Assembly (NCBI GenBank): GCA_031422315.1 | Contig: JANOQN010000053.1 | Span: 124,001-188,000, forward strand | DNA: 64,000 nt | Source: JANNYA01 sp031422315 | GTDB lineage: Bacteria > Pseudomonadota > Gammaproteobacteria > Xanthomonadales > SZUA-5 | Direction: 5' to 3' | Part shown: positions 7,483 to 16,264 of the stretch, one piece after another | How positions within the stretch are numbered: the stretch's first letter is position 1 | Layout: each line of letters opens with the position of its first letter | Translations under genes and position numbers: made by a program | The notes under the pieces: model-generated | Told to the model about the DNA's origin: nothing | Seen by the model: only the letters and a program-made list of their open reading frames with translations | Databases searched by the model: none

Positions 7483-10272
7483 GTGATTCTGAATCGAAAA
7501 TTGTTGAGTTTGGCGCTTGCATCTGCGCTGTTAGGCGTGTTCACCGGCGCAAACGCGCAAACACAGACTGAAGAAGAAAAGCAGGCCGACGCCGAAAAGG
7601 CGGCGCTTGATGCTGAAGATGACACGTTAGAAGCGGTAGTCGTCACCGGTATTCGCGGCGCTATCGAAAGCTCGACCAGCATCAAGAAAAACCAAACCTC
7701 AATTGTTGAATCGATCTCATCAGAAGATATCGGCAAATTGCCGGATCAATCAATTGCCGAGTCGATCGCAAGATTGCCGGGCTTGTCTGCGCAGCGCGTC
7801 GCGGGTCGCGCGCAAGTAATCAGCGTGCGTGGCTTATCGCCTGACTTCGCAACCACTTTGCTCAATGGCCGTGAATTGGTCAGCACCGGTGACAACCGCA
7901 GTGTCGAGTTCGATCAATATCCGTCAGAGTTGATTAGCGGCGTTACGATTTACAAAACACCCGATTCGGGCATTGTCGGCCAAGGCCTTTCAGGCACGAT
8001 CGATATGAAAACAGTGCGCCCGTTGGACATAAAAGAGCCAGTGTGGGTCGTCGGTGCACGCGTGCAAGATAACTCACTCGGTAGCGCGGCTGATGCCAGC
8101 GGCACCGGTAATCGCCTCAACATCAGCTACATCGGCAAAACCGATGATGGCAACTTTGGCTATGCGATTGGTATTTCACGTTCTGATACGCCAATCCAGG
8201 AGGAGCAAGTCGGATTGTATGAGCCTTGGGAAGCAGTCGGTGCCGGCAACCGACCCGGTGTTGCAGCGGGAACCTTCTATTCGAACGGCATCAAAGCACT
8301 GCGCCGCACTGGTTATACCGAGCGTACTGGCGTGTTAGGCACGCTTCAATACCGAGGCAGTGATTCTTGGATGAGCACACTCGATCTGTTTTACACAACC
8401 TCCGATCAAGAAGACACCGCGAATCAGTTTGAAGTGAATCTGGGCGACTACAACGGCTGCGGCAATGGCATTTTCACCTGCCCAGAAGCGCAAAGACGTT
8501 TGAGTGTGACCAATCCAATTATCAATGCTAACAACACTTTCATCGGCGGTACTGCCAATAATCTCTATCCATTGGTGCGTGGCATCTACAACAAGCGCGA
8601 AGACACCATCAAAGCCATTGGGTGGACCAATGAATTTTTTGTAGGCGATATTTCGCTGACCGCTGATGTCAACTGGTCAAAAGCGGATCGTGACGAGCTA
8701 AGTCTGGAAAACAATACCCAGCGCAGCCCACGTCCAAGCCTCGATTCAATCAATCTGTCATTTCGCAACAACGGTTTTTCACAGCTTGATCCAGGCCGCG
8801 ATTATTCCAACCCTGCTGATTTGTTCTTGGACAACACTATTTATGGCTCCGGCTACGGCAAGGTGCCTAGCGTCGAGGATGAGCTGACCGGCATTAAGCT
8901 AGTCGCCAACATGCCAGCGCCTGAATTTGCAGCTATGTTCACCTCGCTCGATATCGGTGTTAACCGCGCCGAACGCGATAAGTCTAAGCGTCAGCCTGAG
9001 GGCCCGATTGAACTCGGTGCACAGGGACCAGTTCCGGTTGGCGCTGAATTTCAGGTTCGCCCAGTCGACTTGAGTTTTGCTGGCGTAGGTCTTATTCCTG
9101 CTTGGAATGTGCCGGGTGCCGTTGCGCGGTACATGCGTTTCGCGCCGCGCGATGATCTTGACTTTTTGATTCCCAAGGCCTGGGATGTCAATGAAGTGAT
9201 TACTTCGGCGTGGTTGCGTGCAAATATTGATACCAGCTGGGGCGATGTACCTGTGCGCGGCAATGTCGGCATACAGGCGCAGAATGTCGATCAATCGTCT
9301 GAAGCGAATTACTTTGATCGAACCAGGCCTGTTGGTCAGCAAGTATTGCCCATTGGTGGCGGCAAGTCGTACACGGATTTCCTGCCAAGCCTCAATTTGT
9401 CGTTCGAAATTGCTGAAAACCAACAGCTGCGTGTGGGCTTAGCACGCCAAGTTGCGCGGCCCCGGGTTGATCAGTTGCGTGCTGCACTGGAGTTTGGCGT
9501 TGACACTGCGACCGGAAGACCCGGCGGTAGCGGCGGCAATCCTTTGCTGGACCCATGGGTAGCTAATGCGTTTGATATGTCGTGGGAGCGCTATTTCGAA
9601 GGCAATAAGGGCTATGTTGCAGCGGCTTTCTTTTACAAAGATCTGCGCTCGTACATTTACACGCAGTCACTTGAGTTCGATTTCCAAGACTTGCTTGTGG
9701 GCTATGTGCGTCCACCAAACACCGCAGCGCCGCTCCGATTTGGTAACTTTTCCGCACCGGCCAATGGTGAGGGCGGCGGGCTACGAGGGCTCGAATTGAC
9801 GGCTTCTGTGCCCTTAGAAATGGTTTCGGAATCACTAACCGGTTTTGGCGTAGTGGCAAATGCGAGTTTCTACAACAGCAGTATTAAAATCCGCGACCCT
9901 GAAAGTTCTTCCAGCGTCGGCAATGGTGATATTGAACTGCCAGGCCTGTCGGATCGCGTGTTGAACCTGACCGCGTACTACGAAAACAATGGCTTTGAAG
10001 CTCGGGTCAGCCAGCGTCGCCGTTCGGATTTCATCGGCGAAATCGGCAATTTTAACGGTGCCCGCACTTTGCGGTTTGTTGTCGGTGAGAACATCACCGA
10101 TGCACAGGTCAGCTACGCCTTCAAGGAAGGTTTGGAAGGCTTGAGCGTGCTCTTGCAAGCCAGCAACTTAACCGACGAGTCCTATCGCACTTACGCAGGC
10201 ACCAAGGATCGTCCGCTGGAGTACATTGAGTGGGGCCGCACGTATTTGTTGGGCCTGAACTACAAGTTCTAA
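7483..10272 (+). CDS. TonB-dependent outer membrane receptor (TIGR01782-like)
   Basis: Outer-membrane gated beta-barrel that would import a large substrate using TonB energy. The open frame extends upstream to 7357, but the GTG at 7483 has GGAG (7472-7475) seven bases ahead and begins a proper signal peptide, MILNRKLLSLALASALL..GANAQ, so the 929-residue form is preferred. After a short acidic linker comes the TonB box-like TLEAVVVTGIRGAIE and a plug domain (IVESISSEDIGKLPDQSIAESI, in part SEDIGKLPDQS, then RLPGLSAQRVAGRAQ). The C-terminus ends in aromatic YLLGLNYKF, typical of barrels inserted by BAM. Sequence style fits the TIGR01782 receptors abundant in xanthomonads and Caulobacter, often linked to plant or algal carbohydrates. 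No substrate-specific enzymes or regulators flank it. Confidence 0.92.
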   Translation: MILNRKLLSLALASALLGVFTGANAQTQTEEEKQADAEKAALDAEDDTLEAVVVTGIRGAIESSTSIKKNQTSIVESISSEDIGKLPDQSIAESIARLPGLSAQRVAGRAQVISVRGLSPDFATTLLNGRELVSTGDNRSVEFDQYPSELISGVTIYKTPDSGIVGQGLSGTIDMKTVRPLDIKEPVWVVGARVQDNSLGSAADASGTGNRLNISYIGKTDDGNFGYAIGISRSDTPIQEEQVGLYEPWEAVGAGNRPGVAAGTFYSNGIKALRRTGYTERTGVLGTLQYRGSDSWMSTLDLFYTTSDQEDTANQFEVNLGDYNGCGNGIFTCPEAQRRLSVTNPIINANNTFIGGTANNLYPLVRGIYNKREDTIKAIGWTNEFFVGDISLTADVNWSKADRDELSLENNTQRSPRPSLDSINLSFRNNGFSQLDPGRDYSNPADLFLDNTIYGSGYGKVPSVEDELTGIKLVANMPAPEFAAMFTSLDIGVNRAERDKSKRQPEGPIELGAQGPVPVGAEFQVRPVDLSFAGVGLIPAWNVPGAVARYMRFAPRDDLDFLIPKAWDVNEVITSAWLRANIDTSWGDVPVRGNVGIQAQNVDQSSEANYFDRTRPVGQQVLPIGGGKSYTDFLPSLNLSFEIAENQQLRVGLARQVARPRVDQLRAALEFGVDTATGRPGGSGGNPLLDPWVANAFDMSWERYFEGNKGYVAAAFFYKDLRSYIYTQSLEFDFQDLLVGYVRPPNTAAPLRFGNFSAPANGEGGGLRGLELTASVPLEMVSESLTGFGVVANASFYNSSIKIRDPESSSSVGNGDIELPGLSDRVLNLTAYYENNGFEARVSQRRRSDFIGEIGNFNGARTLRFVVGENITDAQVSYAFKEGLEGLSVLLQASNLTDESYRTYAGTKDRPLEYIEWGRTYLLGLNYKF

Positions 10273-10293
10273 GCCGAGCAGTCTAGCTGTCAG

Positions 10294-10325
10294 ACAAAAA
10301 ACCCGCTGTGAGGCGGGTTTTTTGT
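10294..10325. terminator. Rho-independent terminator between convergent genes
   Basis: A perfect 13-base stem: the left arm 10294-10306 (ACAAAAAACCCGC) pairs with 10313-10325 (GCGGGTTTTTTGT) around a 6-base loop. A-tract and T-tract at the two ends let it serve both the receptor gene and the convergent acyltransferase. Confidence 0.93.
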
Positions 10326-10356
10326 GGGCGGACTAAACCTTGACTTGACTGCTGTA

Positions 10357-11490
10357 CTACCTGCGACCGAGATATCGCGCTTTAATCATCCGCTGCGCTG
10401 GAATCGAAAAATAGCGCGCCAGTAATGCACCGAGCGCCCAAGTCAGGCTGAGCGCGAGTAAATGCCAAAGCACTGCCCAGCGCGGATCGCCATACGCTTT
10501 GAAGGCGTCAACTATCGGCCAAACGATGAACATGTGGGTCAGATAGATTTCATAGCTGTAGCGGCCGAATGACTGCAGTACTTTGCTCAGCGGTGGTGAC
10601 CAAGACGGCCTATCCAGCGCGCGCCAGTGGCAGCTCAGTACTAGCGCCGCAGCGCCGATAGTTAGCACTAGCATCAGCGCTTCGCCTAAATTTGCCCATA
10701 AGTTGCTACTGAAGAACAGCACGGCGATCAAGCTAACGCCGCCAAAGGCAAACGCCAGTGGTTGGACATGCGGAGCGCAGATTTGCAAGCGCTGTGCCCA
10801 AATCGCAGCCAACACGCCGGTGGCAATCGCGGCCATGCCGGGCAGGTAGGCTTTTTCTTGCCAGATTGGATTGTCTGCCAGCATGCCGCGCGTAACCGGC
10901 AATGACAGCGCCAATATGATTAACACGGGTACGAGTAGGCGTGTGTTCCGCAGCGCAATGCAAACGACTGGAAAGCCTAGATAGAAGCACTCTTCAATCG
11001 AAAGCGACCACAGCACATCCCAATTTCCCGGCAAATAGCCGGTGCGGCCTTCATACCAGTTCAAATGTAGCGCGAGCGCCGAGAACAGCGCGCCCGCAAG
11101 TGATTGCTCTGGCCTGCTAATCACGTAATCCTTCGCACCGAGCAAATGCAGCGCACTGAGCACTATCAACAACAGCACTAAACACGGCAAAATTCGCGCG
11201 CTGCGCTGCAAATAAAAATCGCGCAGCTTGATTTGGCCAAGATTTCCCCAGCGGCTCAGCGCGTTACTGGTTATCAAAAATCCTGAGATAACAAAAAATA
11301 CGAACACTGCCTCATAGCCACTGTAAATAAGCGCGCCAAGCACCCAGCGTGGCAGAAATTCCGCTAGCAGGCCTTCCCGCAAATCAATCCGCATGCCCAC
11401 ATGGTGGAGCACCACCAGCACGATGCAAATACCTCGCAGCGCATCAATGCCTGGGTTACGGAGGCTTGCTGCCATTTTTATTTCAGTCAT
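10357..11490 (-). CDS. Acyltransferase family 3 membrane protein
   Basis: Integral membrane O-acyltransferase (OafA/NodX type) of 377 residues that would transfer an acyl group, often acetyl, to an envelope glycan or similar acceptor. The family start is visible: RNPGIDALRGICIVLVVLHH, followed by many hydrophobic segments, a conserved arginine-rich FYLQRSARILPCLVL and the loop LPGNWDVLWSLSIEECFYLGFP (core WSLSIEECFYL). About ten membrane helices are expected. No polysaccharide genes are adjacent, so the acceptor is unknown. A damaged copy of its middle section lies just upstream at 11565-11712, which suggests a former tandem duplication. The gene is convergent with the receptor gene and shares the bidirectional terminator. 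Confidence 0.9.
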   Translation of the reverse strand: MTEIKMAASLRNPGIDALRGICIVLVVLHHVGMRIDLREGLLAEFLPRWVLGALIYSGYEAVFVFFVISGFLITSNALSRWGNLGQIKLRDFYLQRSARILPCLVLLLIVLSALHLLGAKDYVISRPEQSLAGALFSALALHLNWYEGRTGYLPGNWDVLWSLSIEECFYLGFPVVCIALRNTRLLVPVLIILALSLPVTRGMLADNPIWQEKAYLPGMAAIATGVLAAIWAQRLQICAPHVQPLAFAFGGVSLIAVLFFSSNLWANLGEALMLVLTIGAAALVLSCHWRALDRPSWSPPLSKVLQSFGRYSYEIYLTHMFIVWPIVDAFKAYGDPRWAVLWHLLALSLTWALGALLARYFSIPAQRMIKARYLGRR

Positions 11491-11564
11491 ATTGCTCCAT
11501 TAGATCAACCACTCGCAGTTTCTCGCAACACTTTCAGCAAGCGCCTCAATCGCCGTTGGCTAAT

Positions 11565-11712
11565 GCGGGTAGGAGTAAGCGCGTTTTCCGCAGCGCAATG
11601 CAAACGAGTGGAAAGCCTAGATAGATGCATTCTTCAATCGAACGCGAGCACAACACATCGCAATTTTCGGGCAAGTAGAAGGCGCGGCCTTCATCCCAAT
11701 TATCCCAATGCT
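11565..11712 (-). pseudogene. Decayed fragment of a second acyltransferase gene
   Basis: The stretch aligns without large gaps to 10925-11072 inside the neighbouring acyltransferase gene, with long identical runs such as TTCCGCAGCGCAATGCAAACG and TGGAAAGCCTAGATAGA. Identity is roughly 80-85 percent by eye. It encodes the region around the WSLSIEECFYL loop but has no intact frame or ends. The rest of the gap 11491-11822 holds only weakly similar or unrelated sequence and no intact gene. It is best read as the remains of a paralogue that stood upstream of the intact gene in the same orientation. Confidence 0.8.
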
Positions 11713-11822
11713 GGCGCAGTCTAACCGCAACACTTATCCATTATTGAGCTGCATCGAACTGGCGCGTAACGCTTCGATTGCTGAAAGATTATGCCTGCGC
11801 TGGATTGACTGACTCGCAATCC

Positions 11823-12821
11823 TTACTCATAAATCTCAACCATCAAAACCCCAGCGGTATCAATCGAAGCCCGGTACATTCCTGTCGAATTAAACGGCAT
11901 GCTGACTGCCCCTTGGCTGTCCATCGCAATCACGCCGCCTTCGCCGCCGATCACTTTTAGCTCGTCCAAAATCACGCTTTCGGCAGCTTTTTTGATGGAA
12001 TCGCCCCGGTAAGCCACGCGCGCGCAAATATCGTGCGCGACGACTGAGCGGATGAAAAATTCGCCGTGCCCGGTGGCGGAAACTGCGCAGCGCCGGTCCG
12101 CATAGGTGCCCGCGCCAATGACTGGTGCATCGCCGACTCGGCCGTAGCGTTTGTTGGTCATGCCGCCGGTTGAGGTTGCCGCTGCGAGCCCGCCTTGTTG
12201 ATCGAGTGCGACGGCGCCGACGGTGCCGAAGTAGGATTTTGCAGGCAACGCCGCACGCGGCTGTAGGCGCTCGAGCTTGCGGGCATCTTGTAGCTGTTGC
12301 CAGCGCGCTTCGGTGCGGAAGTAACTATCCGGCATAAATTTGATGCCCTGCTGCCGCGCGAAGGCTTCTGCGCCAGTGCCGGTCAGCATTACGTGATTAC
12401 TGTTTTGCATGACTTTACGGGCCAATAAAATCGGATTGCGCACGCGATGTACGCCTGCAATAGCCCCGGCTTGGCGCTTGGCACCGTCCATAATTGCAGC
12501 GTCTAGCTCGTTCACGCCGTTGGCGTTGAACACTGCACCTTTACCAGCGTTAAAATACGGGGAATCTTCTAGGATTGTGACCGCAGCTACGCTGGCATCA
12601 ACGCTGGAGCCGCCTTTTTGCAGCACGGCATAGCCAGCTTTCGCGGCGCGTTCTAGATCGGTGCGAATGGCCTTTTCTTGTTCCGCGTTTATTTGGCTGC
12701 GCTCGATGGTGCCAGCGCCGCCGTGAATAGCAATGGCCACCGGCGCTGCTGCGCAAAGGCTGCTGGCAAACAAGGCAAACAAGGCACAGCGCGCGTGCAG
12801 CCAGAGGCTTTTGATTTTCAC
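11823..12821 (-). CDS. Isoaspartyl peptidase / plant-type L-asparaginase
   Basis: N-terminal nucleophile hydrolase that cleaves beta-aspartyl peptides and asparagine; the precursor self-cleaves before a threonine. The 332-residue form has a signal peptide (LHARCALFALFASSLCAAAP), then AIAIHGGAG, the family's opening motif. The nucleophile is the threonine in YFGTVGAVALD, with GGMTNKRYGRVGDAPVIGAG downstream as the substrate-binding part (core TGGMTNKRYGRVGD). The frame is open further upstream to 13037, but that part overlaps pyrE in antisense and has no family match; the GTG at 12821 directly before KIKSLW is chosen. A periplasmic location follows from the signal peptide. It is divergent from pyrE. 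Confidence 0.88.
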   Translation of the reverse strand: MKIKSLWLHARCALFALFASSLCAAAPVAIAIHGGAGTIERSQINAEQEKAIRTDLERAAKAGYAVLQKGGSSVDASVAAVTILEDSPYFNAGKGAVFNANGVNELDAAIMDGAKRQAGAIAGVHRVRNPILLARKVMQNSNHVMLTGTGAEAFARQQGIKFMPDSYFRTEARWQQLQDARKLERLQPRAALPAKSYFGTVGAVALDQQGGLAAATSTGGMTNKRYGRVGDAPVIGAGTYADRRCAVSATGHGEFFIRSVVAHDICARVAYRGDSIKKAAESVILDELKVIGGEGGVIAMDSQGAVSMPFNSTGMYRASIDTAGVLMVEIYE

Positions 12822-12903
12822 AGGTAAGGCTACACTTAGACTTTGGGCCGAGTAATCTAGTTGGCTCAAGCGCACAAGTCCAGTAATCAAAAGATCCGAA
12901 ACA

Positions 12904-13566
12904 ATGCAGCCTATCAATCCTATTAAAACACAGTTTTTACGCACCGCCATCGCCACCGGAGCGCTAAAGTTCGGGCAGTTCGTCCTTAAAAGCGGGCGCG
13001 TTAGCCCGTATTTTTTTAACGCAGGATTGTTTTGCAATGGCGCCGATTTAAACGCTCTGTCAGCCTGCTATGCAGACTCACTAGTCGAAAGCGGGATTGG
13101 TTTTGACATGCTGTTTGGCCCGGCCTACAAGGGCATCACCTTAGCCTCGGCTACCGCTTTACAGCTGAGTTTGCGACACTCCCTTGCTACGCCATTTTGC
13201 TTTAATCGTAAGGAAGCGAAAGACCACGGCGAAGGCGGCATGTTGATCGGCGCGCCACTCAAGGGCCGCGTGGTGATTGTTGACGACGTCATTTCCGCTG
13301 GCACCTCAGTTCGGGAATCGATTGAGATTATTCAAGCGAACGGCGCAATACCCGCTGCGGTATTGATCGCGTTGGATCGCCAGGAGCGCGGCAGTGGCAC
13401 GGAAACTTTCTCCGCCGCGCAGCAAGTGCAGCAGCAATTTGGCATTCCAGTGCTTGCAGTAGCCGGGCTGGATGATTTGTTCACGCAAGAGCTTCCCCAA
13501 GTTGAACCTTATCGTGATGCTTTGTTGCGATATCGCGCAGAATACGGGGCGCTTAGCCAAACTTGA
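12904..13566 (+). CDS. pyrE: Orotate phosphoribosyltransferase
   Basis: Joins orotate to PRPP to give orotidine 5'-phosphate in pyrimidine synthesis. The 220-residue frame has the normal length. The PRPP-binding motif VVIVDDVISAGTSVRES is complete, and FNRKEAKDHGEGG gives the catalytic loop with its lysine and histidine-glycine residues. The N-terminal KFGQFVLKSGRVSPYFFNAG is typical. It is divergent from the isoaspartyl peptidase gene and is followed 62 bases later by the DUF4124 gene. No pyrBI-like leader or attenuator was recognised upstream. Identification is secure. Confidence 0.97.
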   Translation: MQPINPIKTQFLRTAIATGALKFGQFVLKSGRVSPYFFNAGLFCNGADLNALSACYADSLVESGIGFDMLFGPAYKGITLASATALQLSLRHSLATPFCFNRKEAKDHGEGGMLIGAPLKGRVVIVDDVISAGTSVRESIEIIQANGAIPAAVLIALDRQERGSGTETFSAAQQVQQQFGIPVLAVAGLDDLFTQELPQVEPYRDALLRYRAEYGALSQT

Positions 13567-13628
13567 CGGGCGATTCGCAATTTGGCGCTAACATTCGCTG
13601 CAATCCTCAACAACCCTAGGAGCTGTCT

Positions 13629-14264
13629 ATGTACGTTCGATTTGCAGTGTTTGCTTTGGCGTCCACCTTATTGGCGCAACCGATTGCGGCGGCAAAAATC
13701 GTAAAATGGACCGACGAAGCCGGGCAAGTTCACTATGGCAGCGCTCCACCGCCTGGCGCTGCTAAGCAAGGTACGCAAACGTTGAATGATCGCGGCATGG
13801 TGATTGAAACCAAAGCTGGGCAAGCGCAAGCCACTCAACAGGCTGAGCAAAAGAAAATTGAAGCGGCAAAACTGCGCGCTGAAGAAAAGCAGGCTATTGC
13901 CGATCAGCGCTTGATTGATTCTTATGCGAGCGAAGCCGATTTGGTGCGCGCGTATGAGCAAAATATTGAGCTAATCGAGCAGCAAGTGACAACCACCAAA
14001 TCAGACTTGGCGAACCGCCAGACGAGCTTGGACAAACTGGTCGCACGCGCGGCCGATATGGAGCGCACTGGCAAGCCGGTGAATGAACAGCTCAAGCAAA
14101 TGATCGTTTCAGAGCGAACTCAAATTGGCGTCCAGCAGGAATACATGAACGCTAAAATCAAGTCGAAACTGACGGCTAAAACCCAGTTTGACCTCAATGT
14201 GCAGCGCTACCGCGACGTGCTAAAGCGCGCAGCGGCAAGGCAAGCTGGCACCGCACCGAAGTAA
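13629..14264 (+). CDS. DUF4124 domain-containing exported protein
   Basis: A 211-residue exported protein with a signal peptide (VRFAVFALASTLLAQPIAAA) followed by the DUF4124 motif KIVKWTDEAGQVHYGSAPP, a small beta-rich domain common in envelope proteins of gammaproteobacteria. Residues ~60-200 are charged and helical (AEQKKIEAAKLRAEEKQ and EQNIELIEQQVTTTKSDL) and likely form a coiled coil. A strong AGGAG at 13617-13621 supports the start at 13629. A second DUF4124 domain in this window lies in the M23 peptidase at 18.1-19.1 kb. Its own function is unknown; a structural or peptidoglycan-related role would be speculation. Confidence 0.85.
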   Translation: MYVRFAVFALASTLLAQPIAAAKIVKWTDEAGQVHYGSAPPPGAAKQGTQTLNDRGMVIETKAGQAQATQQAEQKKIEAAKLRAEEKQAIADQRLIDSYASEADLVRAYEQNIELIEQQVTTTKSDLANRQTSLDKLVARAADMERTGKPVNEQLKQMIVSERTQIGVQQEYMNAKIKSKLTAKTQFDLNVQRYRDVLKRAAARQAGTAPK

Positions 14265-14297
14265 AATCCGCTCGAGATTGCAGCTGCTAAGTTCGCC

Positions 14298-15179
14298 TTG
14301 AACATACTAATTACCGGAGCGTCTGGCCGCATCGGTCGGGCAATTTACGTCCGGCTTTGCGCCGTGCATTCCGTCATTGGCTATGACCGAACACCGGCAT
14401 CCACCGCTGACATCATCGGCGATTTGACCGATACCGGGGCACTACAAAAAGCGCTGCGTGGCATCGACGCTGTCATTCACACGGCCGCGTTGCACGCGCC
14501 GAATGTCGGGCATGCTAGCGATACGGAGTTTGAGCGCGTCAACGTCGATGCGACTCAAACCTTGCTGGAACTAGCCGTGGTAGCGGGCGTCAAACAGCTG
14601 GTTTTTACCAGCACCACCGCGCTGTACGGCGCTGCGTCAACCCCGAATGATCAAGCGGGCTGGGTGGATGAAGCGCTGGAGCCGCAGCCCAAAACTATCT
14701 ATCACCGCAGCAAAATTGCCGCCGAAAATCTGCTCGCGGATTTTTCCAAGCAGCATGATTTCAAAGTCACCGTGCTACGCATGTCGCGCTGCTTTCCCGA
14801 GCCCGCGCCGGTGATGGCGGCTTTTCGCTTACATCGCGGAATCGATGCAAGAGACGTTGCTGACGCGCATGCGTTAGCACTCGCCTCAAAAACAACCGGT
14901 TTTAGCCGCTACATCATTTCCGGCGCAACACCATTTCAGCCTGAAGATGTTCACGCGCTGCTGCATGATCCGGCTGCAGTGCTGCAGCGCCGAGCGCCCG
15001 AGCTAGTCACGGAATTTGCCAAGCGATCTTGGCCGCTGCCTAGGTCGATAGATCGCGTTTATTCTTCAGAACTCGCCGCGCGCGAACTTGGCTGGCGCGC
15101 AAAATATGGCTTTTATGAAGTGCTAAAAATGTTGGACGAGAAATCTTCGGAGGTGTTGCCGGTGCGGACGGCTGAATAA
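14298..15179 (+). CDS. NAD-dependent epimerase/dehydratase family protein
   Basis: Short-chain dehydrogenase of the extended type, 293 residues, likely acting on a nucleotide sugar or similar substrate. The Rossmann motif GASGRIG at residues 7-13 starts right after MNILIT, which requires the TTG start at 14298. The active site shows FTSTTALYG and the YHRSK pair (Tyr-x3-Lys). The C-terminal half is shorter than in sugar epimerases of ~320 residues. No polysaccharide cluster surrounds it; its neighbours are the DUF4124 gene 34 bases upstream and the 4.5S RNA gene on the other strand. Substrate cannot be deduced. Confidence 0.83.
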   Translation: MNILITGASGRIGRAIYVRLCAVHSVIGYDRTPASTADIIGDLTDTGALQKALRGIDAVIHTAALHAPNVGHASDTEFERVNVDATQTLLELAVVAGVKQLVFTSTTALYGAASTPNDQAGWVDEALEPQPKTIYHRSKIAAENLLADFSKQHDFKVTVLRMSRCFPEPAPVMAAFRLHRGIDARDVADAHALALASKTTGFSRYIISGATPFQPEDVHALLHDPAAVLQRRAPELVTEFAKRSWPLPRSIDRVYSSELAARELGWRAKYGFYEVLKMLDEKSSEVLPVRTAE

Positions 15180-15283
15180 TCAGATATCAATCGGGGCAAC
15201 TCAACTTGCTGTAGGAATTAGCTAAGCTCAGCAATCTTTCTGGGCCCGCTTATCAAAACACGCCGTACATGGTCCAAATAAGG

Positions 15284-15390
15284 TGGCCCCTGTCAGCACT
15301 CCCTCGGCGCTTGCGTCGATCACTACCGTTGCTGCCTTCCGGCCCTGGCGGGGTTTGCAATCTAGCAACGCGAAGGCACCGACAGGGGCC
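15284..15390 (-). ncRNA. ffs: Signal recognition particle 4.5S RNA
   Basis: On the minus strand the sequence folds into one long hairpin: GGCCCCTGTC at the 5' end (15390-15381) pairs exactly with GACAGGGGCC at the 3' end (15293-15284). The Ffh-binding part near the tip reads GCCGGAAGGCAGCAACGG, matching the conserved GGAAG..GCAG tetraloop and internal-loop region of bacterial SRP RNA. The length of about 107 nt fits the short type. The tRNA-Ser gene ends 47 bases upstream on the same strand, so the two may be cotranscribed. Confidence 0.93.
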
Positions 15391-15437
15391 ATAGAAACTT
15401 TGTGTTTGAAACGAGTCAAGCTAATCAATATTCAAGC

Positions 15438-15528
15438 TGGCGGAGAAAGAGGGATTCGAACCCTCGGTACGGGGAAACCGTACACACACTTTCCAGGCGT
15501 GCGCCTTAAACCGCTCGGCCATCTCTCC
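15438..15528 (-). tRNA. tRNA-Ser (anticodon GGA)
   Basis: A complete class II tRNA with long variable arm. The acceptor stem pairs GGAGAGA with TTTCTCC; the anticodon loop CTGGAAA gives GGA; the T-arm has GGTTCGAATCC. The discriminator is G and CCA is encoded (rc of TGG at 15438-15440). It reads serine UCC/UCU codons. Confidence 0.97.
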
Positions 15529-15754
15529 GGTCTCGCTTTGAGCCCGCGAATATAGCTTGGCGTGCCTTCGCAAACAAGCGCGCCGCTCAAAACGCGCCAC
15601 CAAGCCATTCAGCGAAGTACGGTTTGGCGCGCCGTTTTTGAGGCGTCAAACCTGAATGTATGACATGAAGAATGTCCCTGACGAAGGCGTGCTCCCGAGT
15701 GCTTGCGCGGGACAGTCGCTTTCTTGGTTTGCCGACGCGTCTGAACAACCCAGG

Positions 15755-16264
15755 CTATTCCCGCAAACGATCCCGCAGCTGCACCAAATTACACGGCTTG
15801 CTTTGCGAATTAAGCTGTGGCTCGATCAGCTGGATCCAAGCCGTTTCGCAGGCATTTTTTGAGCCAGGTAAGCAGAACACAAAGGTCGCGTTGGCAAGCC
15901 CCGCCATAGCGCGCGATTGCAAAGTGGATGCGCCAATCTCAGTAAAGCTAAGTTGATGCATCATGACGGCAAAGCCTAGCATGTCTTTATCAAGCAGCGG
16001 CGCGATGGCCTCGGGTGTGCCGTCGCGCCCGGTAAAGCCGGTGCCGCCGGTGATGAGGATGACGTCTACGCTCGCATCTGCAATCCAGGCGCTGACTTTG
16101 GCGCGCAGCTGGTATTTATCATCCCGAACCAGTGCGCGTTCGTGCAGCTGATGCCCCGCGTTTTGCAGAGCCTGCGCTAAATATGCGCCACTGTTATCCG
16201 ATGTAAGCGTGCGAGTGTCACTAGCGCACAGCACAGCAATATTGAGACTGACGCTGTTGCTCAT
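15755..16264 (-). CDS. moaB: MoaB-type molybdopterin biosynthesis protein
   Basis: Member of the MoaB/MogA fold that adenylylates molybdopterin before molybdenum insertion; MoaB in E. coli itself seems inactive. The 169-residue frame has SDTRTLTSDNSGAYLAQAL at the start, the ILITGGTGFTGRDGTPEA loop (core GGTGFTGRD) and LPGSKNACETAW near the end. It overlaps the stop of the spoIIM-like gene by 4 bases (ATGA), indicating translational coupling in the minus-strand block. No other molybdenum cofactor gene is in the window, so it appears detached from the pathway cluster. The name is safe at family level. Confidence 0.9.
   Translation of the reverse strand: MSNSVSLNIAVLCASDTRTLTSDNSGAYLAQALQNAGHQLHERALVRDDKYQLRAKVSAWIADASVDVILITGGTGFTGRDGTPEAIAPLLDKDMLGFAVMMHQLSFTEIGASTLQSRAMAGLANATFVFCLPGSKNACETAWIQLIEPQLNSQSKPCNLVQLRDRLRE

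Noticed and set aside
7221..7736. 171-codon minus-strand frame before the TonB receptor gene
   Set aside because: Serine-rich low-complexity product antisense to the receptor signal peptide and plug; a shadow.
12822..13037. Long N-terminal extension of the isoaspartyl peptidase frame
   Set aside because: It runs antisense through the 5' part of pyrE, does not resemble the family, and would bury the signal peptide.
15438..15528. tRNA-Ser as an integration site
   Set aside because: No integrase gene or partial tRNA copy is found nearby; the defence island lies 28 kb away.
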